Of a stretch of 64,000 nt of DNA, positions 61,862 through 64,000 are shown piece after piece. Location of the stretch: the NCBI RefSeq assembly GCF_028751195.1, contig NZ_CP066784.1, positions 2,604,001 to 2,668,000 of the forward strand. The letters run 5' to 3'. Numbering within the stretch: the stretch's first letter is position 1; each line of letters opens with the position of its first letter. The translations under genes were made by a program, and so were the position numbers. The notes under the pieces are model-generated. The model was not told where the DNA came from. It made no database searches and was given only the letters and a program-made list of their open reading frames with translations. Origin of the DNA: Alicyclobacillus sp. ALC3. GTDB lineage: Bacteria > Bacillota > Bacilli > Alicyclobacillales > Alicyclobacillaceae.

Positions 61862-63256
61862 GTGAACCACTTGGCTAGGTACAGAAAGACGCTTGGGTTT
61901 CTGACAGACCTCATCACGATGGTGGCCGGCTATTACGTTGCGTATTGGCTAACGAGCGTCTTCGACGGGCACGCGACCTTTGCCTATATGCATGCTAGAT
62001 TCCTGCAGACGGAGATGCTGTGCTTCGTATCGTGGACGCTTACTGTTGCCATCTACGCCGAATACCCGAGTCGGCGCAATGCTGGCATTGCGCGGGACTT
62101 GCTGAAGGTCGTCTCTATGAATCTGTGGGCTGTCCTGATTTTTTCCGTTTCGACATTCATCTTGAAGGAAATTTCGGTCAGCCGGCTATTCGTGTTCAGC
62201 TACGTCTTGACAGAGGTCATTCTGATGTTTCTGAATCGATACTTCGTGCGGCTGGTGCTGTACCTGCTTCGTCAGTACGGTTGGGATTCCAGAACCAGAG
62301 TCCTCGTCGGTGTCAGCCAGCACGCGCTGCGCTATTTAGAAGAAGTGGCGGAGAACAAACAATTTGGTTTGCAACTGGTCGGATACGTTGCTGACGCCGA
62401 ACACGAGTGGGACATCCCCTATTTGGGGTCCATTTCGCATATTGAATCCATTTTGTCTCAGTTGACGCCGGACGGCGTGGTCATTGCTCTGAAAATCTCC
62501 GACCCGAACACTGAGCGTGTCATTAGCGCTTGCGAGGTCCTCGGTATCTCCGTGGAACTGCTCCTGGACGGTTTGTCTTCGAAAATTGCTTCGAGCACTG
62601 TGCATCACGGAGCAAGGATATCCAGTCTTGCGCTTTCTGCCATCCCGCACACCCCTACGTCGCTGCTGGTCAAGCGCATTACGGACATCGGGATTAGTGT
62701 GTTGGCCATTCTCTTATTAAGTCCGCTCTTCCTCTTTGTCGCGATTGCCATCCGCATCGAAGATGGTGGGCCTGTGTTTTTTGTGCAGGAACGTGTGGGG
62801 CTGAAAAATCGCAAATTTCAAATGTTTAAGTTCCGCAGCATGCGTGTCGATGCGGAGGGCTTAAAGCCGAGTTTGCTCCACATGAACGAAATGTCAGGTC
62901 CTGTCTTCAAGTTGACCGATGACCCCCGAGTGACTCGTGTGGGGGCGATGCTTCGCCAAACGAGCATCGATGAGCTCCCTCAGCTGTTTAATGTCCTCCT
63001 TGGCAGCATGAGTCTGGTCGGACCTCGGCCGCCGCTTCCATCAGAAGTGGCTCTGTACGACGACATGCACCGTCGTCGGTTGTCTGTCAAGCCAGGTTTG
63101 ACGTGTCTGTGGCAAATTGCAGGCCGTAACGACATTGACTTTGACCGCTGGATGGAACTTGACCTCGCCTATATCGACAACTGGTCCTACCTGAACGACG
63201 TAAAAATCATGTTCCGGACGATTCCGGCTGTGTTACGGCGGCACGGAGCGCGCTAA
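61862..63256 (+). CDS. Polyprenyl-phosphate sugar phosphotransferase (exopolysaccharide priming)
   Basis: 464 residues. Four N-terminal spans and a CoA-binding-like domain (~110-260) are followed by one span (~285-305) and the catalytic bacterial sugar-transferase domain (PF02397 type). That domain shows VQERVGLKNRKFQMFKFRSM, DELPQLFNVLLGSMSLVGPR and KPGLTCLWQIAGRN. It links the first sugar phosphate to undecaprenyl phosphate at the membrane. GTG 61862 is chosen because GAGGTG (61850-61855) precedes it; the upstream GTG 61811 would translate through the operator boxes. The GT4 gene follows after 15 bases. Confidence 0.9.
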   Translation: MNHLARYRKTLGFLTDLITMVAGYYVAYWLTSVFDGHATFAYMHARFLQTEMLCFVSWTLTVAIYAEYPSRRNAGIARDLLKVVSMNLWAVLIFSVSTFILKEISVSRLFVFSYVLTEVILMFLNRYFVRLVLYLLRQYGWDSRTRVLVGVSQHALRYLEEVAENKQFGLQLVGYVADAEHEWDIPYLGSISHIESILSQLTPDGVVIALKISDPNTERVISACEVLGISVELLLDGLSSKIASSTVHHGARISSLALSAIPHTPTSLLVKRITDIGISVLAILLLSPLFLFVAIAIRIEDGGPVFFVQERVGLKNRKFQMFKFRSMRVDAEGLKPSLLHMNEMSGPVFKLTDDPRVTRVGAMLRQTSIDELPQLFNVLLGSMSLVGPRPPLPSEVALYDDMHRRRLSVKPGLTCLWQIAGRNDIDFDRWMELDLAYIDNWSYLNDVKIMFRTIPAVLRRHGAR

Positions 63257-63271
63257 GGAGGGGGAGAACCG

Positions 63272-64000
63272 GTGAAGGTAGTCATCGTACACGACTATTT
63301 GAATCAACGTGGAGGGGCAGAGCGTGTGGTCGCGGTGCTGCATGAGATGTATCCAGAGGCTCCGATTTACACGTTGTTTGTCGACCGAGCGAAGCTCTGG
63401 CCAGCCATGCGGGATGCCACTATCATCCCAAGCATTTTGCAACGCTTTCCTTTTATCGTCAACCACTTCAAGTTGTTCTTCTGGCTGTATCCGTTCGCCA
63501 TTCGCACCCTGCGTCTTCCACCGTGCGACGTAATCATCACGTCGAGTAGCGCCTACGCCAAAGGGGTTCGCCTGCCCAGACGGGGTTCGCGTCCGGTACA
63601 CGCATGCTACTGTCACACCCCGATGCGCTTTGCGTGGGACTATGACCGTTACATTGCACATGAAACAAACAGTCGGTTCCTTGCGCGGATGGCCCGCGTG
63701 TTGGTTCCGTCGCTGAAGTGGTGGGATGTTCATACCTCGCGGCAGGTGGATGCCTTTATCACCAACTCCACGGCTGTGAAAGACCGCGTCCAGACACTGT
63801 ATCACCGAGACGCAGTCGTCATTCACCCACCCGTCGACACGAACCGCTCAACTGGCGTACCTCTCGTGCCTGGCAATACAGACTACTACCTGCTCGTCGC
63901 TCGTCTTGTTTCCTACAAGCGGCTTGATTTGGCTGTGCGCGCATGCACATCGAGCGCTCGCAACCTCGTCGTCATCGGCACGGGACCGGACCTGGCACGG
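63272..64000 (+). CDS. GT4-family glycosyltransferase (partial at window end)
   Basis: The first 243 codons of a glycosyltransferase. VKVVIVHDYLNQRGGAERV is the typical nucleotide-sugar enzyme start, and CYCHTPMRFAWD is characteristic of the WbaZ/mannosyltransferase-like GT4 group. FITNSTAVKDRV and LLVARLVSYKRLDLAV begin the second Rossmann domain. It continues past 64000. GTG 63272 follows AAGGAGGGGGAG, 15 bases after the priming transferase gene, so it is the second gene of the exopolysaccharide operon. Confidence 0.9.
   Translation, partial: MKVVIVHDYLNQRGGAERVVAVLHEMYPEAPIYTLFVDRAKLWPAMRDATIIPSILQRFPFIVNHFKLFFWLYPFAIRTLRLPPCDVIITSSSAYAKGVRLPRRGSRPVHACYCHTPMRFAWDYDRYIAHETNSRFLARMARVLVPSLKWWDVHTSRQVDAFITNSTAVKDRVQTLYHRDAVVIHPPVDTNRSTGVPLVPGNTDYYLLVARLVSYKRLDLAVRACTSSARNLVVIGTGPDLAR

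Overview
The window looks like chromosomal DNA of an endospore-forming, probably acidophilic member of the Bacillota, most likely Alicyclobacillaceae. Pointers are the gene order murA-spoIID-spoIIQ-spoIIID-mbl (the Bacillus order), a SinR-like regulator, a ComK-like protein, an acid-type S53 (kumamolisin-like) protease, frequent GTG/TTG starts with strong AGGAGG ribosome sites, and large secreted beta-propeller and S-layer-like proteins. The family assignment is an inference from gene content; no rRNA is present in the window.

Layout. 1-9100: tail of nuoC and nuoDHIJKLMN, the proton-pumping and quinone-reducing part of complex I. No nuoE, nuoF or nuoG is present; nuoN is followed by a small DUF1146 gene and murA. 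9519-22127: the conserved sporulation and wall block murA, spoIID, spoIIQ, spoIIID and mbl. Its intergenic spaces are filled with families of short palindromes repeated in arrays, hairpin repeats, a MITE-like element, and a complete IS66-type insertion sequence that also carries a DruA-like (DUF4338) gene. 22537-28028: housekeeping genes (MFS transporter, pgsA, fabZ, a sigma factor, a ComK-like gene, yvyE). 28097-34013: four multi-membrane-span (GT-C type) glycosyltransferase-like proteins. 34936-41579: a large S-layer-like protein followed by remnants of related secreted proteins and an ORF-less group II intron remnant. 42160-50145: three paralogous sulfotransferase-like genes, a TPR-containing glycosyltransferase and an S53 protease. 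50484-57260: a decayed second S53 gene, a second intron domain V scar, a YVTN propeller, a secreted beta-helix protein and a 1040-residue double PQQ-type propeller. 57881-64000: an L,D-transpeptidase and the start of an exopolysaccharide cluster (Wzz-like protein, tyrosine-kinase-like ATPase, SinR-like repressor, sugar-phosphate transferase, GT4).

How it fits together. Two themes stand out. First, the sporulation block carries at least four unrelated palindromes, each repeated many times; three of the arrays share a spacing of about 41 bp (four helical turns). Second, the promoters of the exopolysaccharide genes and of the double-propeller gene carry GTTCTTT/AAAGAAC boxes. These match the DNA-binding specificity known for SinR, and a SinR-like gene lies between the exopolysaccharide genes. 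The middle of the window looks like a cell-surface island: S-layer-like proteins, membrane glycosyltransferases and candidate glycan sulfotransferases.
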